Source: Streptococcus thermophilus
Lineage (GTDB): Bacteria > Actinomycetota > Actinomycetes > Mycobacteriales > Mycobacteriaceae
Direction of reading: 5' to 3'
NCBI GenBank assembly: GCA_900618065.1
Contig: UYIL01000003.1
Location: 124,001 to 188,000, forward strand
Length of the DNA: 64,000 bases
Shown: positions 35,486 through 44,951 of the stretch, one piece after another
Layout: each line of letters opens with the position of its first letter
How positions within the stretch are numbered: position 1 is the stretch's first letter
Position numbers and translations under genes: made by a program
Notes under the pieces: model-generated
Databases searched by the model: none
Told to the model about the DNA's origin: nothing
The model's input: the letters and a program-made list of their open reading frames with translations, nothing else

Positions 35486-36664
35486 GTGTTGCGTATTTAT
35501 CGGGTGGGTGACTCCAGCGCACGCGTCGCCGAAGTCCGCTCGACCCTCGCACGCTTGGGGTTGCTTCCCGGTTTCGAGGGTGACGTGGGCGAATGGAATC
35601 GCCGCAGCTTCTCCCAGGCAGAGATGCTTTTCGACGAAGAATTGGCCGAAACCCTCAAGGCTTTCCAGCAATCCCGCGGCATCTTGCCCTCCGGTGAGAT
35701 CGACGAGATCACGCTGCGGGAGCTGCGCCACGCCTCCTACACCCTGGGTGCGCGCGTGCTGTCGTACCAGCCGAGCCAGATCATGGTTGGTGACGATGTC
35801 GGCCAGCTGCAGAAGCAGCTCCAGGAACTCGGCTTCTACTCGGGGCGGATCGACGGCCACTTCGGGCACGACACGAACGCCGCCCTGCAGGATTACCAAA
35901 TTAACTACGGTATCCAGGACGACGGGATCTGCGGCCCGGAGACCATGCATGCCCTGAGCTTGCTCGGCCGCCGGATCACCGGCGGGTCCACTCAGGCCAT
36001 TCGGGAACGTGAAGTGGTGCGCCTGGCCGGTCCGCGTTTGGCGGGGAAGAGGGTTGTGATCGACCCGGATATTAACGTCGATGCGCCAGCGATTGTGCAG
36101 GGGCCCTACGGTCACATCTCTGAGGAGGATATTCTCTGGGACTTGGCGTCGCGCGTGGAGGCGCGGATGATCGCCGCCGGGATGGAAACGATCATGTCGC
36201 GCCCGCGCGGAGACAACCCGTCACCGAAGGCGCGTGCGGACCTGGCCAACAGTTTCGACGCTGACCTGGTGATTTCGCTGCAGTTGGACCGTTACCAGAA
36301 CGAAAAGGCCAACGGTGTGGCCACGTTCTACTTCGGTTCGGAACTGGGCGCGTCCTCAATGACGGGGGAGACCCTGTCTGGCTACATCCAGCGCGAGATT
36401 GTCGCCCGCACCCCGCTGGGCAACTGCTTCAACCACGGCCGCACATGGGAGCTGCTGCGCATGACGCAGATGCCGTCCGTCACAGTCGTGGCGGGGTACC
36501 TGACCAACCCGAACGATGTGGCCATCGTGACCGATCCGACTCAGCGCGACGCGATCGCCGAGGCCATCGTGGTCGCCGTGAAGCGCCTCTACCTGCTGGA
36601 ACAGGATGATCAGCCGACGGGCACCTTCACGTTCACGGAACTGTTGCGTCAGGAACGCGCGTGA
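35486..36664 (+). CDS. cwlM: CwlM, pseudo-amidase regulator of peptidoglycan synthesis
   Basis: This 392-residue protein has two peptidoglycan-binding domains (about 5-80 and 90-160) and an amidase_3 domain (185-385). It has no signal peptide, so it is cytoplasmic. The metal-binding His of 'DPGHGG' is replaced (IDPDINVDAP, about 189-198), and the later His of the family is replaced by Gln (SLQLDRY). In mycobacteria CwlM is phosphorylated by PknB and activates MurA, which fits an inactive fold. GTG start with AAAGGTGAG just upstream. Confidence 0.9.
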   Translation: MLRIYRVGDSSARVAEVRSTLARLGLLPGFEGDVGEWNRRSFSQAEMLFDEELAETLKAFQQSRGILPSGEIDEITLRELRHASYTLGARVLSYQPSQIMVGDDVGQLQKQLQELGFYSGRIDGHFGHDTNAALQDYQINYGIQDDGICGPETMHALSLLGRRITGGSTQAIREREVVRLAGPRLAGKRVVIDPDINVDAPAIVQGPYGHISEEDILWDLASRVEARMIAAGMETIMSRPRGDNPSPKARADLANSFDADLVISLQLDRYQNEKANGVATFYFGSELGASSMTGETLSGYIQREIVARTPLGNCFNHGRTWELLRMTQMPSVTVVAGYLTNPNDVAIVTDPTQRDAIAEAIVVAVKRLYLLEQDDQPTGTFTFTELLRQERA

Positions 36665-37413
36665 GCCTCCGCGACGAGCTTGAGGATGTCGTTGATGATG
36701 TGATCGAGGAGATCCACCCGGAGATCTTCAACGACCACGACTTCCTGCCCCGGCACGATACACCCGTGCTCTACGTGCACGGCATTCACAGCAGGGCATC
36801 CGCTTTCCGGCGCCAAGGTCAGTTCCTCCGGGAAAACGGCTACTGGGTGTGGGCCTTCGACTACGGCAAAAGCCGCCTGCCCGGGCTGTACGGGGTAGGC
36901 CCGTTCCTCGATCTCATTGCGGAGCTGTCGGACAACATCGACACGGTGCTCGAGGTCACGGGGGCGAAGCAGGTCGATCTCATCGCGCACTCGCAGGGCG
37001 GCAACGTCGCGGTGCACTACGTGTCCAACAACCGGCACGCTGAGCACCTCAAGGTCCGCCGCGTGGTCACCATGGGCACGCCTTTCTACGGCACGGACTT
37101 CAGCGGCTGGGTGCCAAGGGTACCGTGGTGGATCATCAACCTGCTCGGCGGCCCGGGCGCGAAGAAGCAACTGCAGGGCGAGTACGTGCCGGTGACGGAT
37201 CCGCGGGTGGTGTACACGTCGCTGTACTCTCGAGCGGACACGTGGGCGACGCCGCACAGTTCGTCCTTCCTGACGTCCGACAACGGGGCGGACGTGGCCG
37301 TCAAAGCCATTCCTAGCGGCCCGAAGCACCCGCTCATGCCGCGGGACATGGAGATCGCGGAGCTGACTAAATGGGGGCTTGAGCGAGAAGCTCAGCAATC
37401 TCAGCCTCGCTAA
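36661..37413 (+). CDS. Lipase-like alpha/beta hydrolase
   Basis: This is a 250-residue hydrolase with 'VLYVHGIHS' (oxyanion region) and the nucleophile elbow A-H-S-Q-G (Ser111). The layout matches class 2 lipase/esterase-type proteins. There is no signal peptide. The GTG overlaps the cwlM stop (GTGA), so it is coupled to cwlM. The 3' end overlaps the convergent GNAT gene by 47 bases, which is unusual for two real genes, but both are well supported. Substrate unknown. Confidence 0.83.
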   Translation: MSLRDELEDVVDDVIEEIHPEIFNDHDFLPRHDTPVLYVHGIHSRASAFRRQGQFLRENGYWVWAFDYGKSRLPGLYGVGPFLDLIAELSDNIDTVLEVTGAKQVDLIAHSQGGNVAVHYVSNNRHAEHLKVRRVVTMGTPFYGTDFSGWVPRVPWWIINLLGGPGAKKQLQGEYVPVTDPRVVYTSLYSRADTWATPHSSSFLTSDNGADVAVKAIPSGPKHPLMPRDMEIAELTKWGLEREAQQSQPR

Positions 37414-38008
37414 GCAGCCCCTGCTCGGGCGGCAATTCCAGGCGCAGTCGCGGAATGACGGGGTGGTCGGCGACGATCGTGAATCCGGCCGACTCGAGCA
37501 CCTCGACCGGCATCAGGCCGATCTGCTCCGCGTGCTCGACGATGGTCTTGCAAATCCCGGTCAGCTCGTGCGGGTAATCCGCCTTCATCCCGAACGCTTC
37601 GACGGCGGGTAGGCCACGGGAAGTGAGCTCGACAACGGCGGCGTCGAGAAGCACCGCCTCCCAGCCGATACCTGCAAATCCTGCGTCGATGTGCAAGCTT
37701 GTCAGACAGTACGCGTCGGCGGAAAACGGCGCGGTGGGCAGACGGACCGCGCCCGGGGCGGCCGAAGGCGGGCACATCAGCACGGTGGCGTACGCTTTTT
37801 TCTGCTTATCGACGATCGAAAACCCGGCCGTCTTCTGCTCGTACACCAACGCGAGCAACCAGGCCGACTTGTCCATCCGGGACTCAAAGCCCTGGTAATT
37901 CTCACTGAGCGGGTCGAGTTCCCAGAACACGCTGCGCGCGGCCTGCGGGTGCAGGTTACTCAGCGTGGATGAGGTGAGCGCGACAACGCTGGCCCGGGGC
38001 AGGCTCAT
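37367..38008 (-). CDS. GNAT-like protein next to parB
   Basis: This 213-residue protein corresponds in position and length to the conserved gene between cwlM and parB in Mycobacterium, annotated as an acetyltransferase-like protein. The segment '[34 protein letters not shown]' (quoted for pattern) resembles the GNAT acetyl-CoA-binding helix region, but the R/Q-x-x-G-x-G/A loop is degenerate. The ATG overlaps the parB stop (ATGA), so it is translated from the rsmG-parA-parB transcript. Confidence 0.75.
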   Translation of the reverse strand: MSLPRASVVALTSSTLSNLHPQAARSVFWELDPLSENYQGFESRMDKSAWLLALVYEQKTAGFSIVDKQKKAYATVLMCPPSAAPGAVRLPTAPFSADAYCLTSLHIDAGFAGIGWEAVLLDAAVVELTSRGLPAVEAFGMKADYPHELTGICKTIVEHAEQIGLMPVEVLESAGFTIVADHPVIPRLRLELPPEQGLLSEAEIAELLAQAPI

Positions 38009-39015
38009 GCGCCCTCGATGAGCCCCATGATGCGTTCGAAATCATCGCGGTCGCCGAATTCGACGACGATCTTGCCCTTGCGTTTGCCCATGGTGACGGA
38101 GACTTTGGTGTCCCATTCATCGGCTAGGCGCTCGGCCGCCTGGGAGAGGAACTCTGGCTGCGGGGCCGGCTCGCGCTTCGGCTTCTCCGGCAGCGCACCG
38201 TTCTTATTCAACAGCGTGACGGCTTCCTCGGTGGCCCGCACGGACAGGCCCTCAGCGACAATGCGGTCAGCGAGTTGTTCCTGTGCTTCCGGGCCGACCT
38301 TGACGCCCAGCAGCGCACGGGCGTGGCCGGCGCTCAAAACACCAGCCGCGACGCGGCGCTGCACCGGCACCGGCAGGTTGAGCAAACGGATCGAGTTGGT
38401 GATCACCGGGCGCGAGCGACCCAGACGGTCGGCGAGCTGTTCCTGGGTGACCCCGAACTCCTCCAGCAACTGCTGGTAGGCAGCGGCCTCTTCCAAAGGG
38501 TTGAGCTGGACGCGGTGAATATTCTCCAGCAGGGCGTCGCGCAGCATGTCCTGGTCGGATGTGTCGCGCACGATCGCCGGGATGCGCTTCAACCCTGCCT
38601 TAGAACCAGCGCGCCAGCGGCGCTCACCCATGATGAGCTCAAAACCGTCGGCCGCGGGGCGCACCACGATTGGCTGCAGCAAGCCGAACTCTTTAATGGA
38701 GTGCACCAGCTCAGCGAGCTCCTCTTCGTCGAAGACGCTGCGGGGCTGCTTCGCGTTGGGGAAGATGTCCCCGATCGGGATCTCCTGGTAGCTCGCGCCG
38801 ATCGAGTCAGCCACCGTCACCGTCGGCGCGACTGGAGCGGGGATGCTCGGGGCACCTTTGACCTTTTTCGGGGCGGGCTTTCCACCGATAATCACATCGG
38901 CCGCACTGTCACCCAGCGGGCCCGTTTTCTGGTGGTGGTCCGCATTGGACGGAATGAGTGCGGCCAAGCCCTTGCCCAGCCCACCCTTATTATTCTTCTT
39001 CGGTTGCTCTGCCAT
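38005..39015 (-). CDS. parB: ParB chromosome-partitioning protein
   Basis: This is a 336-residue CTPase and parS-binding protein. It has a Lys-rich N-terminus, the CTP-binding box '[14 protein letters not shown]', a helix-turn-helix '[20 protein letters not shown]', and a C-terminal dimerisation domain ([19 protein letters not shown]). It should load on the parS sites at 4.6-18.6 kb and organise the origin region. It starts 3 bases downstream of the parA stop. Confidence 0.95.
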   Translation of the reverse strand: MAEQPKKNNKGGLGKGLAALIPSNADHHQKTGPLGDSAADVIIGGKPAPKKVKGAPSIPAPVAPTVTVADSIGASYQEIPIGDIFPNAKQPRSVFDEEELAELVHSIKEFGLLQPIVVRPAADGFELIMGERRWRAGSKAGLKRIPAIVRDTSDQDMLRDALLENIHRVQLNPLEEAAAYQQLLEEFGVTQEQLADRLGRSRPVITNSIRLLNLPVPVQRRVAAGVLSAGHARALLGVKVGPEAQEQLADRIVAEGLSVRATEEAVTLLNKNGALPEKPKREPAPQPEFLSQAAERLADEWDTKVSVTMGKRKGKIVVEFGDRDDFERIMGLIEGA

Positions 39016-39018
39016 GGT

Positions 39019-39987
39019 TTAGTCCTCCTCGCCCCAATTGCCCGAATCACCTGAATCGCCTGAATCACCAAGTTGTGCGGCAATCTCCGGGCTGACACCG
39101 ATCGGCCCCGTGCTCGCATGCGGCTGGTAGTCGCCGCGGGTGGCCAATTCCCGCGCCGCATCAAAGTAAGCCAGTGCCCCGGTGGAACCAGGGTCGTAGT
39201 CGATGACGGTCTGACCGAAGCCAGGCGCCTCCGACACCTTCACCGAGCGCGGAATAATGTTGCGCAACACCACGTCACCGAACTGGCCGCGGACCTCCTC
39301 GGCGACCTGCTCCGCGAGCTTCGTGCGGCCGTCATACATCGTCAGCAACACCGCCGAGATGTGCAGGTTCGGGTTGAGCGCCTGACGGATCATCGAAATG
39401 TTGTTCAGCAGCTGGCCCACGCCCTCGAGCGCGTAGTACTCGCACTGAATCGGGATGAGCACTTCATCAACTGCGTTCATCGCGTTGATGGTCAGCAAAC
39501 CCAGCGACGGCGGACAATCCACAAACACGTAATCGAAGCCGTGCTCTTCCAAGAACTCGCTGTGCAGCGCGTCCCTCAGGCGGTACTCGCGGCGCACCAG
39601 GCTGACCAGCTCAATCTCCGCGCCGGCCAAATCGATCGTGGCCGGGATGCACCACAGGTTCTCGCTGTCACTGGAACGCTGTAGCGCCTCTTCCGCCGTC
39701 GCGTCCCCGATGAGCATTTCGTAGCTCGAGGTTTCCCCGTCGCGGTGCGCGGCACCGAGAGCTGTCGATGCGTTACCCTGCGGGTCCAAGTCGACGACCA
39801 ACACCTTGCGGCCCATCCGCGCCAAAGAGGCAGCCAGGTTCACCGAAGTGGTGGTTTTACCCACACCGCCCTTCTGGTTAGCCACGGTGAACACGCGCGG
39901 CTGCTCCGGCTTAGGCACGGAGGTGCTGTTCGAGTTCATCTGCGCGGCGCGCTGGGCAGCGGCGCCGATCGGAGTGTCATCCCACAT
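39019..39987 (-). CDS. parA: ParA chromosome-partitioning ATPase
   Basis: This is a 322-residue Walker-type ATPase. The deviant Walker A is KGGVGKTTT (39-47) with the signature Lys39, and Walker B is VFVDCPPSLG. The C-terminus carries a short repeat, G-D-S three times, from a 9-base DNA repeat near 39040-39066. I choose ATG 39987; the frame extends to a TTG at 40017 inside rsmG with no ribosome-binding site. Confidence 0.94.
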   Translation of the reverse strand: MWDDTPIGAAAQRAAQMNSNSTSVPKPEQPRVFTVANQKGGVGKTTTSVNLAASLARMGRKVLVVDLDPQGNASTALGAAHRDGETSSYEMLIGDATAEEALQRSSDSENLWCIPATIDLAGAEIELVSLVRREYRLRDALHSEFLEEHGFDYVFVDCPPSLGLLTINAMNAVDEVLIPIQCEYYALEGVGQLLNNISMIRQALNPNLHISAVLLTMYDGRTKLAEQVAEEVRGQFGDVVLRNIIPRSVKVSEAPGFGQTVIDYDPGSTGALAYFDAARELATRGDYQPHASTGPIGVSPEIAAQLGDSGDSGDSGNWGEED

Positions 39988-40000
39988 GCTTGACAGAGTA

Positions 40001-40612
40001 CTAACTGGACCGGACAATGCGGATCATGGTTGTGGGTTGCTCCAGAACACCCTCACCAACTGTGAAAATATCAGCGTCCACGCCGCCTGCTTTCGCGATC
40101 TGCTTTGCGTCGCGTTCGAGCTCCTCGCTTACTGACGCCCCCTTCATCGCCGCCATCGCACCCCCCGGACGCACCAACGGGAGCGACCAGGATGCCAATT
40201 TGCCCAACGGGGCGACGGCGCGGGAGGTAACAACGTCGAAAAGCATCTTTTCTTGCTCTTCCGCGCGTCCCCGAATGACGGTCACGTTGCTCAACCCCAG
40301 CTCGTCAACGATTTCACCGAGGTAGGTGGAGCGCTTCAGCAGAGGCTCAATGAGCGTGATGTCCAAATCGGGGCGCGCGATAGCCAGCGGTATCCCCGGC
40401 AGGCCGGCACCGGAGCCGATGTCGGCGACGCGATCGCCTTCGTCGAAGGCTTCACCAATCACAGCGCAGTTGAAAATGTGCCGGTCCCACAGACGGGGAA
40501 CTTCCTTCGGGCCGATGAAGCCGCGCTGCGCGGCAGTTGTGGCCAGCGAGTCGTGGTACGCCTGCGCCAACGGCAGACGGTCCCCAAAGATCTCCGCTGC
40601 GACGTCAGGCAC
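40001..40612 (-). CDS. rsmG: 16S rRNA (guanine527-N7)-methyltransferase
   Basis: This 203-residue SAM methyltransferase methylates G527 of 16S rRNA. It has the SAM loop 'VADIGSGAGLPGIPLAI', 'LIEPLLKRSTYL' and the family motif 'VTSRAVAPL'. GTG start one base after the yidC stop codon. No jag/khpB gene lies between yidC and rsmG. Confidence 0.94.
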   Translation of the reverse strand: MPDVAAEIFGDRLPLAQAYHDSLATTAAQRGFIGPKEVPRLWDRHIFNCAVIGEAFDEGDRVADIGSGAGLPGIPLAIARPDLDITLIEPLLKRSTYLGEIVDELGLSNVTVIRGRAEEQEKMLFDVVTSRAVAPLGKLASWSLPLVRPGGAMAAMKGASVSEELERDAKQIAKAGGVDADIFTVGEGVLEQPTTMIRIVRSS

Positions 40613-40613
40613 C

Positions 40614-41756
40614 CTATTTTCCTTTCTTCTTTTTCTTCTTGCTCTTGTTGTTCTTACTCAGCTCATTCTGGACCTGCTGGCGGGTCTTCTTTTCTTCCGG
40701 TGCGGTCACACCCTCCGGGTGATTCGTGTTCGCATTCGTGCGGGCCTGGTTCTGAGCGTCTTGGGCGCGCTGCTTCTTGGAACGGTTATCCACCTTGCGA
40801 GCACCAACTTGCGGGGCGGATGCGCGGCGAGCTTCGCGCTTAGCCTCTTCCTCAGCGGCCTCTTCTTTATCCATCTTGTCGAAGACAAGCTTGGTCTGCA
40901 CCAGCGTCCACACGTTATTGGACACCATGTAGGTCAACAGACCGATGTGCCACAGGAAGCCGGTGAACAGCAGCGTTGCCGGGAGGAACCACAGCATCAT
41001 GCCGTTCATGGTCTTCATCTGCGTCTCCATCATCTCCGGAGACAGCGGGCCGTCCTCGGACGGCTTCTTGCCGCGCAGCTCATCCTCAGCCTTCTTCTTA
41101 GCCATGCGCTTACGCTGACGCGACATGGACAGACGCGCGTTGAGGTGGGTCATCACCACACAGACCAACACCAGCGGCAACGCCACCATGATGATGTTCA
41201 TGCGGGTGAAGTCCACCGGCGCGAAGGCTGCGAACTGCTCTTCCGGCATGGACATGTAGGACGACAGCGGCACGCCGAAGATGCGCGCATCCAGGAAGGA
41301 CTGAACGTCCTCGGGGGAGAAGATGTAGTTGGCCGTGTTGCGGTTCTGCTCGATGGACATGCCCAGCCCGCCAGCGCCGGTACCGGTGCGGTTGAACGAG
41401 CGCAGCACGTGGAACAGGCCAATGAACACCGGCAGCTGGACTAGCGGCACAATACAGCTGGCCAGCGGGTTCATCTTGGCTTCCTTGTAGACCTTCTGGG
41501 TCTCCATAGCCATCTTCTGCTGGTCGTTTTTGTACTTCGCGCGGATCTCTTGGAGCTGCGGCTGCAACTCCTGCATCTTCCGGCCGGCGCGCAGCTGGTT
41601 CACCATCGGTTTGACCAGGAAGATACGAATGGTGAACGTCAGGAAGACAATGGCCAGTAGCCATGAGACGCCCGAATCCGGCGAGAAGATGTATCCGAAG
41701 ATCTTGTGCCAGAACCACAGCACCGCTGAGATCGGCCAGTAAATGAAATTCAGCAC
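40614..41756 (-). CDS. yidC: YidC membrane protein insertase
   Basis: This is a 380-residue Oxa1/YidC/Alb3 protein. It begins with a membrane helix (no large periplasmic domain, as in Gram-positive YidC). It has the conserved 'RIFLVKPMVNQLRAGRKMQELQPQL' coiled segment (quoted in part) with a membrane-embedded Arg, and four further helices. A long basic tail ending in six Lys residues should contact the ribosome. GTG start. Confidence 0.94.
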   Translation of the reverse strand: MLNFIYWPISAVLWFWHKIFGYIFSPDSGVSWLLAIVFLTFTIRIFLVKPMVNQLRAGRKMQELQPQLQEIRAKYKNDQQKMAMETQKVYKEAKMNPLASCIVPLVQLPVFIGLFHVLRSFNRTGTGAGGLGMSIEQNRNTANYIFSPEDVQSFLDARIFGVPLSSYMSMPEEQFAAFAPVDFTRMNIIMVALPLVLVCVVMTHLNARLSMSRQRKRMAKKKAEDELRGKKPSEDGPLSPEMMETQMKTMNGMMLWFLPATLLFTGFLWHIGLLTYMVSNNVWTLVQTKLVFDKMDKEEAAEEEAKREARRASAPQVGARKVDNRSKKQRAQDAQNQARTNANTNHPEGVTAPEEKKTRQQVQNELSKNNKSKKKKKKGK

Positions 41757-41784
41757 AGGTCTAACAAACTCCTGGATCTACAAA

Positions 41785-42114
41785 TTAGGTCAGCGGTACG
41801 GGGTCGTATCCGCCTGGGTGCCACGGCCCGCATTTGCACACACGGGCAGCGGCCAGCAAACTCCCTTTGCCTGCCCCATGCCGCGACACCGCCTCTAAGG
41901 CGTAAGCGCTGCACGTCGGCTCGAAGCGGCACGTCGATCCCATCTTAAGGGGTGAAACCCACTTTTGGTAAAGCCGCACCACGCCCACGATGGCTGAACC
42001 CAGAGGTCCACGCGGCTCCGGAATGGCCTCCCCATCAGCGTTAAAGTAGCTCACGGCAGGTTCACCGCCGAGACTTCTTGCGGGCGCGGGGGAGAGCTGA
42101 GGTAACGTCGTCAC
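41785..42114 (-). CDS. yidD: YidD membrane protein insertion efficiency factor
   Basis: This is a YidD protein with the invariant core 'LYQKWVSPLKMGSTCRFEPTCSAYALEA' (pattern; three Cys) and 'CKCGPWHPGGYDPVP'. It has an amphipathic N-terminal helix and works next to YidC. The 109-residue form starts at GTG 42114 inside rnpA; a shorter 89-residue form from GTG 42054 has the more usual family length. Neither has a clear Shine-Dalgarno. Confidence 0.85.
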   Translation of the reverse strand: MTTLPQLSPAPARSLGGEPAVSYFNADGEAIPEPRGPLGSAIVGVVRLYQKWVSPLKMGSTCRFEPTCSAYALEAVSRHGAGKGSLLAAARVCKCGPWHPGGYDPVPLT

Positions 42115-42418
42115 GCAGTTGCTCGCTTGTCACGTCCGCCGCGGGTGGCAGGGCACGCACGACTATGTCCACCTCGCGCGGCAGCTGGCTGACGAACCCG
42201 GCCAGAACGTGGCGAAGCCGCCGCGAGACCTGGTGGCGGGTCACCGCGTTGCCCACCTGTTTAGAAACAACTAACCCGAACCGCGGCCCGCCGGTGATGA
42301 CGGGATCGGTTCGGGTGTAGTAGTGCACCACCACGGTGCGGGTGCCTGCGCGCCCGCCTTTGCGCATGACCGTGCGGAAGTCCGCCGAGGCTGCGAGTTT
42401 GTGGGCGCGCGGGAGCAC
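42062..42418 (-). CDS. rnpA: Ribonuclease P protein component
   Basis: This 118-residue basic protein is the protein subunit of RNase P, which trims tRNA 5' leaders. The RNR motif reads 'GNAVTRHQVSRRLRH'; the usual Asn of R-N-R is His here. The start is GTG, 3 bases after the rpmH stop codon. Confidence 0.92.
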   Translation of the reverse strand: MLPRAHKLAASADFRTVMRKGGRAGTRTVVVHYYTRTDPVITGGPRFGLVVSKQVGNAVTRHQVSRRLRHVLAGFVSQLPREVDIVVRALPPAADVTSEQLRDDVTSALPRARKKSRR

Positions 42419-42421
42419 GAT

Positions 42422-42559
42422 TTAAGCGCTGAGCTTGGAACGACCCTTCTTGCGGCGTGCGGAAACAATGGCGCGGCCGGCGCGGGTGTTCATGCGGGTA
42501 CGGAAGCCGTGCTTGCGTGCACGACGGCGGTTGTTGGGCTGGAAAGTCCGCTTAGGCAC
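42422..42559 (-). CDS. rpmH: 50S ribosomal protein L34
   Basis: This 45-residue very basic protein has the universal L34 pattern: [20 protein letters not shown] then [21 protein letters not shown] start with AAGGAG 8 bases upstream. It is too short for a 60-residue cut-off but unmistakable, and it heads the rpmH-rnpA-yidD-yidC-rsmG-parA-parB run. Confidence 0.96.
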   Translation of the reverse strand: MPKRTFQPNNRRRARKHGFRTRMNTRAGRAIVSARRKKGRSKLSA

Positions 42560-43298
42560 GGGTTTACTCCTTGACGTTGCGGCCGCGGACCCACCGGGGA
42601 AGAAGCGGCCAAAAATGGAACTTCAGTGAGAGCGTGCGCACAGAACCCGGTGGTGGGAGCGCATTGGTCCTCTCACGCACATCCGTGGGGCAACGCCCTG
42701 GATGCGACAGACCTGAACAGGATACGGCAGCTCCACGGTGCGACACAAATCGCAGGTGTCACAGCAATCTCCCAGCAAGACATGGATTTTCGGCGGGGGT
42801 GACGCAGGCAGCTTCATGCCACCCCCGAAATCACACAGCTGTAGTTCTCAACACATCAACTACGACACGCCGACGCACCCTGCAGAAGCGAAGCGGGGAA
42901 TGCGATACTGCGACCGCGACGGCACGAATTCACATGTGAACAATCGGGGTGGTTGTAGACATGGGTGCTGAACGGAGGGTAAACAGTTCTATCACCACAA
43001 CTTCATAGCTCAGAGCGCTTCCCCCTGTGGATAAACCTCAAGAAAAACTTAAGGTTCAACGCGGTAACTTAACTAATCGCAGGTTAATCCTTGTTTTTCT
43101 TAGGAAACTGAATTCCACAGTGGGAAGCGAAACTTGTGGAAAGGCTCCGTTGGGGCGAATCCCACACCTGTGGATAAAGTTGTGGAGTACAAGGTAGAAG
43201 CGATGTTCATATCTGAACGGGATGTGAATAAGCCAGTGGATGATATGCAGTTTGTCATTCACCGGCTGAGGCATATTAAGGGAAAGAAGTAAGCGAGC
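42560..43298. other. rpmH-dnaA intergenic region with DnaA boxes
   Basis: These 739 bases hold no supported gene. They contain the divergent promoters of rpmH and dnaA, two perfect DnaA boxes (TGTGGATAA) at 43026-43034 and 43169-43177, a looser TTGTGGAAA near 43135, and an AT-rich stretch at about 43040-43115. They probably give dnaA autoregulation and may be part of a bipartite origin. Confidence 0.75.
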
Positions 43299-44900
43299 AT
43301 GGCATTCGATCAGCAAGCGCTCGACGCGCTGTGGCAAGACGTTGTCACCGAACTTCTCAACCTTTCAGAACGACCAAACTCACCCGTGCCAACGTTCACT
43401 CCGGGCGACCGCGCGTATTTGCGTCTCGTGCGCCCCGTGATGCTTGTCGACGGCTACTGCATTCTCTCCGTCCCGCACTCCGCAGCGAAAAACGTGGTGG
43501 AGAATCAGCTGGGCCCTTATATTGTCGAGATCCTCACACACCACCTGAACCGGCCGTGCAATATCGCAGTCTCCGTCGACGCAACTGCGCCGGCCCCAGT
43601 TTCCGAGCCTGAACCGCCGGTGCAACCCGCCGCGCCGAACCCGACGCCGTGGTTTCCCACCTACTCTGAGCAGGCACAACAGTTCCCTGCTCCGGTAGCG
43701 GGGGAGCAGCTGCCCATGGGTTTGGACGAGCTGGCACGCATCCACGCCCAGCAGCAGGAGCAGCACGCTATCGAGGAGTCAGCGCGCCAGCAGGCCGCTC
43801 ACCCGGTCGTGGAGATGCCGCAACGCATTCAGCGTGAAAAGCCGGCCCATGACCCGAACCGTGAGATGTCGCTGAACCCGAAGTACACCTTTGAGAACTT
43901 CGTCATTGGTTCCTCTAACCGTTTCGCCAACGGCGCCGCCGTTGCCGTCGCGGAGAATCCTGCTCGCGCCTACAACCCTCTGTTCATTTGGGGCGGCTCC
44001 GGGCTGGGGAAGACACACCTGCTCCACGCAGCCGGAAACTATGCACGCGTGCTCCAGCCTGACCTGCGCATTAAATACGTATCGTCGGAAGAGTTCACCA
44101 ACGACTACATCAACTCTGTCCGCGACGACCGCCAAGAATCCTTCAAGCGCCGCTACCGCGACCTGGACATCCTCATGGTCGACGACATCCAGTTCTTGGA
44201 AGGTAAGGAAGGTACTCAGGAAGAGTTCTTCCACACCTTCAACGCGCTGCACCAGGCGAACAAGCAAATCATCCTGTCTTCTGACCGGCCGCCGAAGCAG
44301 CTGACAACCCTGGAAGACCGCCTGCGCACACGCTTTGAGGGCGGTCTTATCACTGACGTGCAGCCGCCAGACCTAGAAACACGCATTGCCATTCTGATGA
44401 AAAAGGCGGCTGCCGACGGCACACAGGTCGACCATGAAGTACTGGAGCTCATCGCTTCACAGTTCGAGTCCTCCATCCGCGAGCTTGAAGGCGCCCTGAT
44501 CAGGGTGTCTGCCTATTCCTCGCTGATCAACGAGCCGATTACGCTCGACGTGGCCCAGATAGCTTTGCGCGACATCCTTCCGGATGAAGGCGACATCAAG
44601 ATCACAGCCACCGCGATCAAGGAGGCTGCCGCGGAGTACTTCCAAGTTTCTTTGGACAAACTCACCGGTGCCGGAAAAACGCGCACCGTTGCGCACGCCC
44701 GCCAGTTGGCTATGTACTTGTGCCGCGAACTGACTGATCTGTCGCTACCGAAGATCGGCCAAGAGTTCGGCGGTAAGGACCACACGACGGTGATGTACGC
44801 CGACCGCAAGATCCGCAAGGAAATGACAGAGAACCGCGAGACGTACGACGAGATCCAAGAACTGACCCAGATCATCAAGACGCGCGTGCGGAGCCAATAG
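43299..44900 (+). CDS. dnaA: Chromosomal replication initiator DnaA
   Basis: This is a 533-residue AAA+ initiator. Domain I is at 1-85. A variable Pro/Gln-rich linker follows (85-190). The ATPase domain has Walker A '[11 protein letters not shown]' and Walker B '[10 protein letters not shown]'. Domain IV ends with the DNA-binding signature '[20 protein letters not shown]'. It binds the boxes on both sides of its gene. The start follows AAGGGAAAG by about 12 bases. Confidence 0.97.
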   Translation: MAFDQQALDALWQDVVTELLNLSERPNSPVPTFTPGDRAYLRLVRPVMLVDGYCILSVPHSAAKNVVENQLGPYIVEILTHHLNRPCNIAVSVDATAPAPVSEPEPPVQPAAPNPTPWFPTYSEQAQQFPAPVAGEQLPMGLDELARIHAQQQEQHAIEESARQQAAHPVVEMPQRIQREKPAHDPNREMSLNPKYTFENFVIGSSNRFANGAAVAVAENPARAYNPLFIWGGSGLGKTHLLHAAGNYARVLQPDLRIKYVSSEEFTNDYINSVRDDRQESFKRRYRDLDILMVDDIQFLEGKEGTQEEFFHTFNALHQANKQIILSSDRPPKQLTTLEDRLRTRFEGGLITDVQPPDLETRIAILMKKAAADGTQVDHEVLELIASQFESSIRELEGALIRVSAYSSLINEPITLDVAQIALRDILPDEGDIKITATAIKEAAAEYFQVSLDKLTGAGKTRTVAHARQLAMYLCRELTDLSLPKIGQEFGGKDHTTVMYADRKIRKEMTENRETYDEIQELTQIIKTRVRSQ

Positions 44901-44920
44901 CTTTATCCCCACGTTTTCCA

Positions 44921-44951
44921 CCCCAGTTTGCACCTGCAAGCTGGGGTTTTT
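44921..44951 (+). terminator. dnaA terminator
   Basis: CCCCAGTTTGCA (44921-44932) pairs with TGCAAGCTGGGG (44935-44946; one G-U), followed by TTTTT. It lies 20 bases after the dnaA stop and 3 bases before the first downstream DnaA box. Confidence 0.85.

Noticed and set aside
42571..42939. 122-residue plus-strand frame between rpmH and dnaA
   Set aside because: No ribosome-binding site, low-quality composition, and it overlaps the rpmH promoter; origin-side intergenic DNA is the better reading.
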